Shown one piece after another: positions 1 through 10,120 of a stretch of DNA of 36,111 bases. Numbering within the stretch: position 1 is the first letter of the stretch; the number at the start of each line of letters is the position of its first letter. A model generated the notes under the pieces. The model searched no databases. It was not told where the DNA came from and saw only the letters and a program-made list of their open reading frames with translations. Position numbers and translations under genes: made by a program. This DNA is from Gnetum montanum (lineage: Eukaryota > Streptophyta > Gnetopsida > Gnetales > Gnetaceae), in assembly GCA_015680685.1 (NCBI GenBank), contig MNCI01017937.1, positions 409,011-445,121 of the forward strand, given 5' to 3'.

Positions 1-620
1 TGGGAATTAGCATGGAAACAAGGGGGTAACTCAAAAATTTAACTTAAAATCCTTAAAACTGAAAACTTTTGATCTTGGGTAGTGTCTAGTAGCATCGAAA
101 ACCTCAAGAATGCACATGCATGCCTAAAACTAATCAAAATTTGTTAAAAATCAACCACTTGGGATCATCCATGCTAGTGTACCCCCTTGGAAGGGGGCGC
201 TAAGGCTCAACATGGAAAGAAGGGGGTAACCCTTAAAAACCTAAAAATGACCTCAAAATTGACATGTTTTGATCTTGGGTGATGCTTGGTAGCACTAATA
301 ACCCTAGGAATGCATATGCATGCCCAAGACTAATCAAAATTTATTAAACATCAGCCCCTTGGTATCCTCCATGCTAACATATTCCCCTAGAGGGGGCCTC
401 AACGTAGAAACATGGGGGTAACCTTAAAATGCATTAAATGGCCTTAAAACTAAGAACTTTTGACCTTGGGAAACACCCATCTACACTGACATTGCCAAGA
501 ATACACATGCATGTATAGAACTAACCAAAATTCATCAAAACTTAGCCCCTTGAAACCTTTCATGTTGGCATACCCCCCTAGAAGGGGGGATTAGCATAGA
601 AGCAAGGAGGTCTTAGCATA
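1..620. repeat. Tandem repeat, ~195 bp unit, about three copies
   Basis: The landmark gggggtaac recurs at about 22, 222 and 414, with a weaker fourth match near 605, giving spacings of 200 and about 192 bases. Each unit also carries a 'ttttgatcttggg'-like block, a palindromic 'tgcatatgcatgc'-like block, 'ctaatcaaaattt', and 'cccttggaaggggg'-like inverted G/C runs. The units have diverged by substitutions and small indels. The array begins at or before the window edge. It lies upstream of the gypsy LTR promoter and may be an internal LTR or flanking array. No coding potential is visible. Confidence 0.85.
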
Positions 621-1270
621 GAAGTTTCAAAATTCTTGTTTTTAGGCCCAAACAGCTTAGAAACAAGCCTAATTAGCATCCAAGTCCATCTAATAGCCTT
701 GCAGCCCTAAACCATAACCTACTAAGGTAGAAAATTGGCAAAACTCAACTATCTTTTGACCTATATTATCCAATTTTTACCATAGGTAGCATGCTTTGCT
801 TGATGTTTCAACATGTTTTTGGCCTTATGTTGCATGGTTAACCCTTATGGCCTTCTTGTAGCCTTTACATAACATTATACTTTCTTTGTCTATATTATTT
901 ACCTTTGTTAAAACTTTGATTGGTATCAAATAGTGGGGTTTGACCTTCCCTAACCACTATTTGACACCATTTGACCTTGGTCCTCTATGGCCTTAAATTG
1001 ACATCATGGCCCATAAAGGCCCAAAACTAGCAAAACCATGATCCTTGTTGGTAATTTTTAGTCTTATTTTTTATATTTCCCTTTTTTTTACCTTTATTTT
1101 CCCCTTATTACACTTTTTTTTCTTGCTTTCTATCCTTGGGTGAGCTTGTTTGCACTAGAATATCATGTATTTGCATGATTTTTATAGTTTTTTAGCATTG
1201 TTTATTCATTTGTACCTAGGTGTCACTTAATATGATTTTGGTTAATGATGAAGTGTCATTAAGTCACTGC

Positions 1271-1344
1271 GTCGACTGGGCCATGTATATGCAGTCACGT
1301 TGACATAGCCTTCCTACATCGACGTGGCCCCGTTTATGCAGCCA
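1271..1344 (+). repeat. Two direct repeats, 47-base spacing, upstream of the TATA box
   Basis: gtcgactgggcc...gcagtcac (1271-1298) and atcgacgtggcc...gcagccac (1318-1344) are imperfect copies spaced 47 bases apart. They end about 12 bases before the TATA box and are unusually G+C- and CpG-rich for this window. They resemble duplicated U3 promoter or enhancer modules of an LTR; function is inferred only from position. Confidence 0.6.
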
Positions 1345-1356
1345 CCTATCTCGGCC

Positions 1357-1364
1357 TATAAATA
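1357..1364 (+). promoter_or_regulatory. TATA box of gypsy LTR 1
   Basis: TATAAATA in a cctataaataagag context. It sits about 760 bases before the LTR end and just after the 47-base-spaced repeats. Transcription would be expected to start near 1390. Confidence 0.65.
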
Positions 1365-2121
1365 AGAGGGCCTTCCACCTTATTTAGGCATCTTTCAGTT
1401 AGTTTTAGTAAAGCTCTTGCAGTTTGTTCCCATAGGAGATAGAATATTTTTCAAGTGCCCACAGTAGGTGTAAGAAAAGTGATCAGCTCTTTATCCGAGC
1501 ATTGATGTATCTGAGCCCATTGGTGTGACGACAATAAAGACAAACTATTCAAGCATTCCTTATAGCATTTGGACTTAGTTATTTTATGCATTTAATAGTT
1601 TAATATGTTTATGATTTATTAGTAACTTGTTAATTACTTAAGTTTTCGTTATTATAATTTCAATTGCTATTGTTCATTCGTAGCTTGTTAAGGCCATAAG
1701 TACGACCATCTCGAATGCAACCCAAACACTTGGTAAGCCTAGTGACGCTTAACGTCTGGTAACCCAAAAGTGGTAGGAGATGCTGTGAAGTTGCTTGGAA
1801 GATGGGACAAAATACTTATGCTAGGAATAGTTAGAATATAAGCTAGGATAATTAGAGATTAGATAATAGTTATTCCTTACTTTCCATACCTCAATTAGTC
1901 ACCGAAAAGATATAAAAATCATTAGCCTTAGTCTCACTTAACCATCATAAACAGAACCTCACAAGTGAGATTAGGATGACAACGACTGTTCTAACCCAAG
2001 GTGTCACTGGTTAGAATTCTGGTGTATGTTAAGTTCTTACAATCTACAGATTTCGATCGAGTTGTGAGTGAATGCTCATGATTTTTATGGTTGGGTGTAG
2101 GGGTACCTAGCTGCTCATCAT

Positions 2122-2139
2122 TGGCGCCATTTCTAGGGA
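2122..2139 (+). other. Primer binding site, tRNA-Asp type
   Basis: tggcgccatttctaggga matches the usual Tat/Athila-type plant gypsy primer binding site, which begins TGGCGCC and is complementary to the 3' end of a tRNA. The first seven bases are intact and the remainder is partly mutated. It lies directly after the LTR terminus and before gag, fixing the element as plus-strand. Confidence 0.75.
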
Positions 2140-2159
2140 CTATTAAGTCTAACATGCAT

Positions 2160-4720
2160 CATCTAACCTTAGTGAAATTATCATTCAAGTCATTGGAATG
2201 GACCCAGGATAGAAAAATTTACACATGATAGGTGGATTAAAGTAAATAGTATGGTACACCAATTACACGGACCATATAACATCCAATATGTCTTCTCGCA
2301 GGAGGGAGATATCCATCCCACTAGTACCATAGGAGTGTCAGGTGGTGTATAAGAATCTTGATGAGTACATCCCTAATTTCACATTCATCCTACATCAGGA
2401 TGAGCATCTACAATGGCGGGACATGGAGGGTAATATTGTACACCCTCCCGACCAATCGGCTCCTATGATGCTATTTCACAATCTTGGCAGATTGGGCATC
2501 CAGGACCTTGGAGTAGAGTATGTCATGTAGGACCATGACTATGAGACCATCATCCCACTAAGGCTCAATGAGCAAGAGATTAGCAGTAGGTGGACAGATA
2601 TGAACAACTGAAGGGAAAATAATTCAGTAATCCCTTATTTTTGCAAGGGTTGCAAGACAATGGGGATCCCATCTTTCATGACACCCATTCAACTGAACTT
2701 CCCTTGGGGCAACAGGTCCTCAAATCCATGATTCATTCCAAGCATCTAGGTCACCAAGATTCCCAAGGGGATGGAAGGTCACATAGCAAGGATGAATGGG
2801 ACGATCGGGACTATCATTAGGGTAGAGGAAGAGATCCCTCTCCTTCTTCTTCATCCTCTCGCTCTCCTTCTCCTTCATCTAGCTTAGGCTCTTATCACAA
2901 CCAAGGTAGGAGGAAGCCAAAGGATGGGGGAAAAAAGGTTTGGAAGGATCGAAAGGAGAAACATGAGGAAACATGCGAACCATCACATGATGCTCGTTGG
3001 CATGAAAGAAGGGATAGTCGGAATCATCACAGACATCATGGTCCTAGTAGGACAATGATTCAGATGAGCCGTTGTTGGCTACCTGGAGTATGCTCCAGAT
3101 CTTTGAGGCAGTTCAAATCCCTAGTAGGTAAATGAAGGATAGTCGGATCAAGCATGTTGATATGAACAACATCCCAAGATTTGAAGGTGGATACAACTGT
3201 GATCTGCAAACCCACTTGCAGGTGTTCCATGATGCTTGCACCCTATAAAACATTGACAATGATTGGCAAAGGATGAAGCTGTTTCCTCGCACGCTCATCA
3301 AAGAAGCTGAAAGTTGGTACTGGTCCTTGGAGCTGAAATCAATCAAAAGATTGAGTATGATGCTTGAAATTTTCAATGAAAAGTATCAAACATACTCTAG
3401 AATGATGAATCTGAGGTGATAAATCCAAGGTTGGAAACAAGGGAATCATGAACCCTTGGATGCCGCCATGAGTAGGTACTACTCATTGTTGCATCAGTGT
3501 CCTAGTCATGGTTACTCTTAGTGGCACAACTTCACCACAACATTGATGGGCTCCATTTTGAAATGAGAAAGACCTTAGGCATGTATGCCCAGGGCTGACT
3601 ATCGGAGCTAAGGGCCCATCAATTGCAACGTCTCATTGAACAAGTGGCCAAGAAGGAAGGAGAACTTAGGAAAAAGGAGAGTCCAGAAGAATTCAATCAA
3701 GATCCTTCCCTTGGAAAAAGGGAAGTCTGTTTTTGTGATGAGAAGGAAGAATCATTGCTGGAAGTAGCGGTAAACTGAAAGACCTTGTCGTTACAAAAGT
3801 TCACATCTAAAATTTTGGCAAAGGTGGATAAGATATGGGACTCTTTGGACGAAAGGGTCCAAAGTGTGCTAAAAATCATAGAGGAGTCCATAGCACAAGG
3901 TAATGATCGTGATCAATGTAGAAAGAAGGAAGCTGAACGTGCCCAATATAAGGGAAAGGGCATGGTTGCTATACCAGAGCAGGTTGCAGACTTTGACACC
4001 AAGGAGGAAGATGAATGTGGCATATGCCAATATGAACATCCTAAGGGATGTTGTCCTATGGTGTCACATCTTCAAGAGTCTGGGGTGTACGCATTGAACC
4101 CTCTCTTGGCACAATAGAAAACATCCCAAAGGTTGCCTTATCCACAAGGTAATTCTAGGCAATTCCACTAGCAGCAGCAAGGATACTATCCAAGTGGAGC
4201 GCCACTGAAACCGTATGAATACTTCCAATAGTGGAAGCACCCAAAAACATGGGGGATGCCACCTCCTAGGCAGCAATACCCTTACAAATAGCCAGATCCC
4301 CATGTGTACTATGTTCAGCAACTAGTCTCTCCAAGGGACTCTTCTAGCCATGCAGCCTTTCAAGGTCATTACCACCCCTCGGAGTATTTTCATCCTCAAT
4401 CTCCATCACCCCAAGGGAAAAACCTACATCTCTTATATTCTCCATCATCTTCTCTTGCCACTCCTCCACCACATCCCACTCATCTACCACCTGCTCCATC
4501 AATGCAGGGAGAAATATGGCCACAGTCGCAGCAACGAAACACTACGAGAGCTATTAACTTACAACCGACACCTTAGCTGAGTGGACCGGAATCCAAGTCA
4601 TGGAAACATCCCTTTTTCTGGCCCAACAATTTGAACATACCCTTGCATACACCTATGGCTAGTGCCTTTGAACCTAAAAGCACCTCCACTACTCCACCGC
4701 TAGAGCAGCCTCCAAGCCAA
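2160..4720 (+). pseudogene. gag: Gypsy gag relic (element 1)
   Basis: This is a broken Ty3/gypsy gag, the structural protein that packages element RNA into cytoplasmic particles. From about 3160 the translation shows the retrotransposon-gag signature: IPRFEGGYNCDLQTHLQVF, then RMKLFPRTLIKEAESWYWSL and MLEIFNEKYQ. A 110-residue open piece at 3785-4117 holds a lysine- and glutamate-rich helix and a cysteine motif (CGICQYEHPKGCC) like the degenerate zinc knuckle of Athila-type gags. After it comes a Pro/Gln-rich linker with a (CAA)n polyglutamine run at 4718-4734. A 62-codon open piece at 2342-2530 belongs to the N-terminal part. Many stops and several frame changes make it non-functional. It lies directly between the primer binding site and protease. 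Confidence 0.8.
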
Positions 4721-4744
4721 CAACAACAACAACACTACAATGTC

Positions 4745-5140
4745 CAGACGATCATGCTCACACATGTTGTGACCGACTGGATCAAATCAGGTCACCTTCC
4801 CTAGAAATTAACTGATCCAAGAAGCCCCCTCATCTATCTTCAGGTGGTAGGGAATGAGCCATGCAAAGGTCTTGTCAACTTGGGGTCAATGATCAATTTG
4901 ATCTCTCATGATATGTACAAGAACTAGAACCTGCCCCCACTAAAGAAGAGCAACATCCGGCTCGAGTTAGCAGACCAGTCCATTACTGTTCCCTTGGGAT
5001 TGGTGGAGGACATTATGACCACCATCTGTGGGTGGTCCTATGCTGCTAATTTCCTGGTCATCCATGTAGAGAACTACAAGGGGAACTTTCCTATCATCAT
5101 GGGAAGGGCCTGGCTAAGCACGGTGGACGCATGACTAGGC
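4745..5140 (+). pseudogene. Gypsy aspartic protease relic (element 1)
   Basis: The translation carries a retropepsin pattern of the Tat/Athila sort: LVNLGSMINLISHDMY occupies the active-site position, where the family usually has Asp-Thr/Leu-Gly-Ser. It is followed by LELADQSITVPLGLVED, then FLVIHVENYKGNFPIIMGRAWL, the conserved C-terminal GR-x-W/F-L block. The catalytic aspartate reads as asparagine (VNLGS), and internal TAG stops are present (for example at 4801-4803 and about 4925). In life this domain would cut the gag-pol polyprotein. It follows the gag linker and precedes RT with about 450 bases of degenerate connector (5140-5560). Confidence 0.8.
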
Positions 5141-5559
5141 CTCCATGATCTATTTGTTGAAATTTCCAAGGAAAATCCTTTCGGGAAGGTCGAGAAGAAA
5201 CACGTTCCATGCATCATGTACAGTGACTCAGGGTGCAACTACGTGCAACAATTATGGTCCACTAAGCAGATATCCCTTCAAGAATGTAGCTGGTGTACCG
5301 AGGAATCACCTATTCAACTATGCCTGTACGTAGCAGCCACTAATCAAGAAGGTACCTAGTGGTTGATAGTTGATCCTTCTAGCAGCGCATTGTGCATGGA
5401 ACCATCAGAGGGGCTTGTATAAGCCTACATCGACAATAGCGATGAAATGGAGGAGATTCATCAATAGGTCTCCACTGTTGATGACCAAGATGATTGGGGG
5501 AAGCTAGAAATTCCTGAGAGCTTCAAATAAGAGCCCCTTGAGTTAAAGTCTTTACCATC

Positions 5560-6066
5560 TCACTTAGAGTATGCATTTTTACAAAATGGAAAGTTAGTAA
5601 TCATTAATGCCACCCTTGCTCTAGAACAGAAGAAGAAGTTGCTAGAGGTGGTAAACAAATGAGTTGCTGCATTCACATGGTCATATCCTGAGTTGAATGG
5701 AGTTGATCCCAGGGTCTACTAGCATAAGATCTATCTTAACCCTTCCATGAAGCCACGATGATAGCCACAAAGATGGTTCAATCCCAAATTGAAGCAGGTT
5801 ATAAAAGATAAAATCAAACAGTTGCTAAAGGTAGGATTCATTTGTTCTGTCACCGATAGCAAATGGATTAGCCCACTCATTATCATCCCTAAAAAATATG
5901 GCAAGTGGAGGGTTTGTATTGATTTCTGGTTTCTCAATATGGTGACCTTCAAGGAACACTTCCCATTCCCATTTGTGGACTAGGTGTTGGGCACCATAGT
6001 AGGGCACTGCTACTATAGCTTTTTGGATGGTTATAATGGTTATAACCATATCTAAATAGTAGTGTC
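5560..6066 (+). pseudogene. Gypsy reverse transcriptase relic, N-terminal half only (element 1)
   Basis: Fingers and early palm of a gypsy RT. Visible blocks are KLKQVIKDKIKQLLKVGFI, SKWISPLIIIPKKYGKWRVC, IDFWFLNMVTFKEHFPFP and, after a TAG stop at 5981-5983, a YYSFLDGYNGYNHI block. The order and spacing match plant Tat/Athila RT. The catalytic YxDD box and everything beyond (RNase H, integrase) are missing, because the frame runs into a junction with an oppositely oriented RT near 6066-6090. The longest clean piece is 5789-5983. The TAG falls at a site usually occupied by glutamine. Confidence 0.85.
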
Positions 6067-6078
6067 CTTAAGACTACA

Positions 6079-6900
6079 GACACTACTAATTTGGATATGT
6101 CCTTAACCTTATCAAGATCAACATGTATTCCTACTTTAGATACTACAAAGCCAAGCATCTTGATAATCTTAACATCAAAGACACACTTCTTAGGATTGAT
6201 CCTAAACTTATATTTGAGGCACTTTTTAAGCACAAGATCTAGATCATTAGAATGATCACTAGCCTCTTTGAACTTAATAGCTATGTCATCCACATAACTA
6301 TTAAGTAAACCTAGCATGTAATGGTTGAAGATATAAATCATGACTCATTGATAGGTTGATCTTGAATTCTTAAGGACAAAGGACATCATTGTATAGCAAT
6401 AGGACCCTTTGGGAGTCATGAAGGTCATGCTATGTTTATGCTCTAGGTTGATCCTAATTTGGTTGTATCCCAAGAAGCCATTCATAAAGGTTAATAAGGC
6501 ATGCCTAGCCATGGTATCGATGAGTTGATCAATACTAGACAATGGGAAGTCATCCTTAATAGTTTCTTTATTTAGGTCTCAAAAATTGATGCAAAGATGG
6601 ATACTCCCAGTTTTTTGGGATGATCACTATGTTGGAAATCCATTCTGTATAGTCAATAACCCTAATGAAACAAGCTTGGTAGAGCTTCAATATCTCATCA
6701 TGAACTACCAAGGCTAAATTGGGTCTTATCTTACATACTTTCTTCTCTTAACTGGTATAATGCTAGTGTCTAGTATGATGTTATGTTATACTAAGCATGG
6801 GTCTAGGCCTAGCATATCTTCATATGACTAGGAAAAGACCTTAATGTTTCCTTGTAGGACCTTGGTGATGTCTTTAGCCAGTTGAGGTTCCAGTGAGAAA
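6079..6900 (-). pseudogene. Gypsy reverse transcriptase relic (element 2)
   Basis: Read on the minus strand from about 6900: a SYEDMLGLDP block (the pre-RT segment of Tat-type pol), then YTEWISNIVIIPK, SSIDQLIDTMARHALLTF with FLGYNQIRIN (6345-6542), and in 5949-6341 the catalytic NSYVDDIAIK box followed by KYKFRINPKKCVF and KMLGFVVSKVGIHVD. This covers fingers, palm and thumb start. Several frame breaks and stops make it dead. It is clearly related to the minus-strand RT at 19740-20780. It ends abruptly against the plus-strand RT of element 1, so the two RT fragments converge tail to tail. Residues of the 5949-6341 frame beyond the junction are antisense readings of element 1. Confidence 0.85.
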
Positions 6901-6999
6901 TTGAATTTAATAAGAATATTGAAAAGTTAAATAATTTGTGCAATTTAAAAGAGTACAATAAATAATTTAAAATAAAATGCAAATAATAATATTGAAAAC

Positions 7000-7460
7000 T
7001 GTAAAAGTTGTCTGCCACCACGGTTGCTTCTGCTCTGCTTCTACGCTTGGAGATGCCAGAGAGAAAAATTTGTCCTCTTGTTTGAAAGTAAATAAATAAA
7101 GAACAAAACGATGTACGTACAACCTTTCTCTGCCAGGTTTCTGTTTATAGGCAGAAAGAGGGTGTTGGTCTTTGTCGCGTGGGTAGAAAAGAAAAAGAAA
7201 AGAAAAGAAAACGTGTTTGTTTCTGTATGAGAAAATAGAAAACCGTACATCAACAATTGCTACTGCAGGGCAAGCACACTATCATCTGCAATTTGCCCTG
7301 CAACTGTTGTTGATGTTCACTACGAGTTTCATGCTCCTGTTGTGTGCTTCCACCTGCCGGTAGAAGAGAGAAGACTACCGAAAATGCCTCCACTGTTGGT
7401 GTTGCCTGCCAACAGAACAGAAAATGGTTGCTACAGACTTTGGCTCCCCCCATTGTTTAT
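7000..7460 (-). other. LTR- or leader-like transcribed region, unidentified
   Basis: This stretch is richer in G+C than its surroundings and lies just downstream (minus strand) of a good TATA box. It contains a purine-rich microsatellite (gaaaa units, 7187-7213), pyrimidine-rich on the minus strand. It also has a local inverted repeat around tctgccaggtttctgtttataggcaga, which carries a second, weaker TATA-like string. Open frames of 67 and 71 codons exist on the minus strand but show no recognisable domain. The arrangement (repeat-rich upstream region, TATA, pyrimidine-rich leader) resembles an LTR or plant promoter with 5' leader. 6900-7000 is featureless AT-rich DNA. Confidence 0.35.
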
Positions 7461-7473
7461 GTGAATTGACAGG

Positions 7474-7484
7474 GTATTTATAGG
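7474..7484 (-). promoter_or_regulatory. TATA box on minus strand
   Basis: The minus strand reads CCTATAAATAC, a canonical plant TATA context. A start of transcription near 7445-7450 would be expected. The tandem repeats at 7571-7870 lie directly upstream, as enhancer-type repeats often do. Confidence 0.5.
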
Positions 7485-7570
7485 GTTGGATCGAGCTTGG
7501 GCATGAAATTCAAGAATGGAATCAACGGCTGTAAGATGAGAGAAAAGCAGATCTAGTGACATGTGTCCCA

Positions 7571-7870
7571 TGGATAGTTGGCACAAGTTGGATGTGTGTT
7601 GAATAGTTGCATTCTTTGACCAGGTTCAATGTATCTATGTTGGATAGTTGTTCACGAGTTGGATGTGTGTTGGATAGTTGCATTCTTTGACTAGGTTCAA
7701 TATATATGTGTTGGATAGTTGCTTTCTTTGACCAGGTTGAATGTATCTGTGTTGAATAGTTGTTCACGAGTTGGATGTGTGTTGGATAGTTGCATTCTTT
7801 AACCAGGTTTAATGTATATGTGTTGGATAGTTGTGCACGAGTTGGATGTGTGTTGGATAGTTGCATTTTT
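7571..7870. repeat. Tandem array with alternating ~41 and ~30 bp subunits (71 bp higher-order unit)
   Basis: The block cattctttgac occurs at about 7610, 7681, 7793 and 7864, with a variant (ctttctttgac) at 7722, giving spacings of 71, 41, 71 and 71. A full unit is a ~41 base subunit (…ttctttgaccaggttcaatgtat…ggatagttg) plus a ~30 base subunit (ttcacgagttggatgtgtgttggatagttg), both ending in the shared ggatagttg. One higher-order unit lacks its 30 base part. The minus strand is open for 114 codons through the array, giving repetitive LSNTHPT-like peptides, but this follows from the repeat itself. Confidence 0.9.
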
Positions 7871-8348
7871 TGACTAGGTACATTGCATTTTACAATTTAT
7901 GGGTTATTCAAGCCCATGAAAGTACATTTAATTTAGACCATGAGGGCTTGACATGTCAATAGTGTACGACTTGTGATTTTTTGTGATATTAAACTTGTTC
8001 AAACAAGGCCCTATGCCTAGCATAGGTGAGGTTGGCCTCAACAGTTATTGGATTGCTAATGCAATAGAAGACACCAACCATTAGCATTCTGCACTCTAGA
8101 GTAATCAGGGACAGTTTTCTAAATGAAGCAAGAGCTGTCTGACTTAATAAACATGTACACAGAGAGGAACAGAGAAGGTGCTGAAGCATCCCTACAGCTC
8201 TGGTCACACGCTTTGCCTCTTACAAAAGTTCAGAAATCTGCAGAAGTAAATTCTTATCCATGTAGATCCTAATTTTAGCATTAGGATTTTTCAGACGCCA
8301 TAATTGGAAACAAACCATTAGACAAGATTTATTCAAGTAAGAAAACAA
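7870..8348. other. No recognisable gene
   Basis: A single-copy-looking stretch of more balanced composition than the surroundings. A 72-codon open frame lies on the minus strand (7989-8207) with a hydrophobic, cysteine-containing start, but no domain is recognised. It could be an exon relic or chance. No repeat or promoter is evident. Confidence 0.3.
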
Positions 8349-8454
8349 AAATAGTAGTGTCCTTATAACCTTTAGACACTACTATTTAGATATGGTTATA
8401 ACCATATCTAAATAGTAGTGTCTAATGGTTATAACCATATCTAAATAGTAGTGT
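8349..8454. repeat. Foldback cluster made from a gypsy RT segment, including a 54 bp perfect palindrome
   Basis: Bases 8372-8425 form a perfect 54-base palindrome centred between 8398 and 8399. Its right half (8392-8422) is identical to 6036-6066 in the RT of element 1, the codons around the YNGYNHI block. A second direct copy follows at 8424-8454 (31 bases identical to 6035-6065), and a 17-base piece at 8349-8365 equals 6054-6070. The RT segment itself contains a natural 14-base palindrome, atggttataaccat, which sits at the palindrome centre. The cluster joins directly to the LTR-like repeat at 8452. It is not an array of independent short transposons: it is a rearranged, inverted fragment of RT. 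Confidence 0.9.
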
Positions 8455-9060
8455 TGGATTCCTTCTAAAAGATAGATTTCAAAGGATGAAAACCCCAAGA
8501 AACACTCTTAGTGCATGATCCAGATACACTATTCCATATCAATAAAGCATTTTTTCCTACTCTTTCTAAAGTTTTCCTATTATTTATTTTATACATAAAG
8601 TCTAATATCACATATATTTTGCATTTGATATATTTTATTTGTATGCATAATGTCTAATATATTGTATATTTGATGTTTGCCATGAGATCCAAGGATGGGA
8701 TGTCACAGATGAGATATCTGTCGATTCCCATCAACTAGTAAGACTTCACCATCAAAGGTAAGTCCATGCTTTTGAATGGTCAAATCTCATCGTTATATTT
8801 GATTGATCAACTTCCTATCATCCAAAAAGAGGTATAAAATGGTGATAAAACATGGATAATGAATGATGAATAAGAGAGAGAAGATGAGAGTGCAACAACA
8901 CTAGATCTTCAACCAATCATTCAATTAGCTTATGGAGTGCATGAGCATATCCTACATCATGTGAGAGATCCACTACTATATCTCTTTATCACTACACATT
9001 TACATGGTCAGAATAGATCTCTAATTTCCCTTTCTAAGTGCAAGTTCACATATACCACTA
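8452..9060 (+). repeat. LTR-like repeat, left copy
   Basis: Bases 8448-8635 align with 35931-36111 at the right window edge, in the same orientation. Shared blocks include aaaccccaag, gcatgat, gatacact, catatcaat, cctattatt and cacatatat. A TATA box lies at 8833-8839 and a purine-rich leader follows. Two candidate left ends are visible. One is TGTTGGATTCC at 8452. The other is 8477, where the right copy has TGTCAAAG directly after a purine tract and this copy has TTTCAAAG after aaaagataga. The right end is uncertain: about 9060, where a weak TGCC-type primer-site-like string occurs. The copy is degenerate. Confidence 0.6.
8833..8839 (+). promoter_or_regulatory. TATA box of left LTR-like repeat
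   Basis: TATAAAA in an aaagaggtataaaatgg context, about 380 bases into the LTR-like repeat and followed by a gagagagaagatgagag purine-rich stretch. It supports plus-strand orientation of that repeat. No comparably good TATA is seen on the other strand. Confidence 0.5.
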
Positions 9061-10120
9061 CTAGTGCCATCTAGATTTGGTTATTCTATATAGATCATCT
9101 AGAACTCAAGATTCTAGTTTGATTTTCCTTTATGCATGTATGCACAATAGATTTTCCAAATTTTGATTTATTGAAACACTCATGTTGATCCCTCTTGTTG
9201 TGCTAAGTAGCCCTAATCCGAATAGTGACTAAAATGCCATGACCAAGAGATTGGTCCTCATGGTCTAGATATGATTATGATTTAGGCCAAGGATTATGAT
9301 CTTGATCCTAAGAAATAAATGGATTAAGGAATTGGATGGACACAACATTTGATATTATCAAAGTCCACTAAAAGAGAGACTTCTAGGCCTTCATGGCCAT
9401 GGGTAGGAATGATTAAGAGATTATCTTAGACTATTACATTTAGGGGTCAAGTGATCTAGGCAATAGGATAAACATGAGAAAGAGTTGTATGATTATTGTT
9501 TTGACTATTCATTTTCATCTTTCTTGAGAAATTATATGATCAGTGCATGATGGTAAAAATACCAATTTATGTGGGCCAAAGAGCTTAGAATAGCATTTAT
9601 ATTTCCATTATCTCTTATTCTTCATTTTTTTTATATATTTTCTATTCTTTTTTCAGTATTTACTTTATTTCATTATTTTTTTATATTTTATCATTTTTCC
9701 TTTCATTAGAAGATGGTTTTTGATGGTGAGTTTTAATTATGGGAATAACTAAAGTGTAAGAACACCATATAGAGTCTTTAACATACATGAAGATGAGAAT
9801 TCATCCCTCACTACATGGCATAGATAGATCCATAAGATCATGAAACTCTTTTAACCAATGTGGCTAAGCATGATAGCATGTGTGTTGATGTTTTGGTATG
9901 TCACAACCTTGGAAAATTGAGAATGTGAAAATTGTGCTTGTGAAATATTATAGGACTTGAAAGAAATAAGATTTTGATAAGAACATGATCAGACCAAGAT
10001 GAGATGTGAGTTGTTAATCCCAGGTAATGATGTCTCAACCAAGATTGCAAGAGTTTGGTGAAGTCACAATGATGCATGATATCTAAAAGTAAAATAAAGA
10101 TATTTTGGTAGATGTCAAGA
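9060..10120. other. No recognisable gene
   Basis: AT-rich degenerate DNA with no open frame above about 75 codons. It contains T-rich runs at 9625-9710. If the repeat at 8452-9060 is a 5' LTR, this would be leader or internal sequence, but no gag or pol motif was seen on either strand. Confidence 0.4.

Larger units (their letters stand above)
620..2120 (+). repeat. 5' LTR (3' portion) of plus-strand gypsy element 1
   Basis: The right boundary is set by the primer binding site that starts at 2122: the sequence ends in ...catca at 2120 (terminal CA), with one spacer base. A plant TATA box lies at 1357-1364, followed by a transcribed-looking R/U5 stretch. The left boundary is not visible; the LTR may begin anywhere between the tandem array and about 1200, or include that array. 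No matching 3' LTR was found in the window, so the element is truncated. The stretch from 620 to 1250 holds no recognisable gene and could be U3 or flanking DNA. Confidence 0.6.

Noticed and set aside
3113-3376. 87-codon minus-strand open frame over the gag core
   Set aside because: Antisense shadow of the plus-strand gag, whose retrotransposon-gag motifs are clear.
4064-4576. Open frames of 76-90 codons on both strands in the Pro/Gln-rich region
   Set aside because: Overlapping readings of the low-complexity gag-protease linker; no independent gene signal.
7522-7866. 114-codon minus-strand open frame with repeated LSNTHPT-like peptides
   Set aside because: It is entirely contained in the 71 bp tandem array; the peptide repeats follow from DNA repeats lacking stops in that frame. 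No start context or domain supports a protein.
7989-8207. Possible host exon encoding a 72-residue minus-strand peptide
   Set aside because: No recognisable domain and no convincing splice sites at both ends; reported only as unassigned DNA.
8349-8454. Miniature inverted-repeat transposon (MITE)
   Set aside because: The arms are identical to gypsy RT coding sequence at 6035-6066, with no evident target duplication, so a rearranged RT fragment explains it better.
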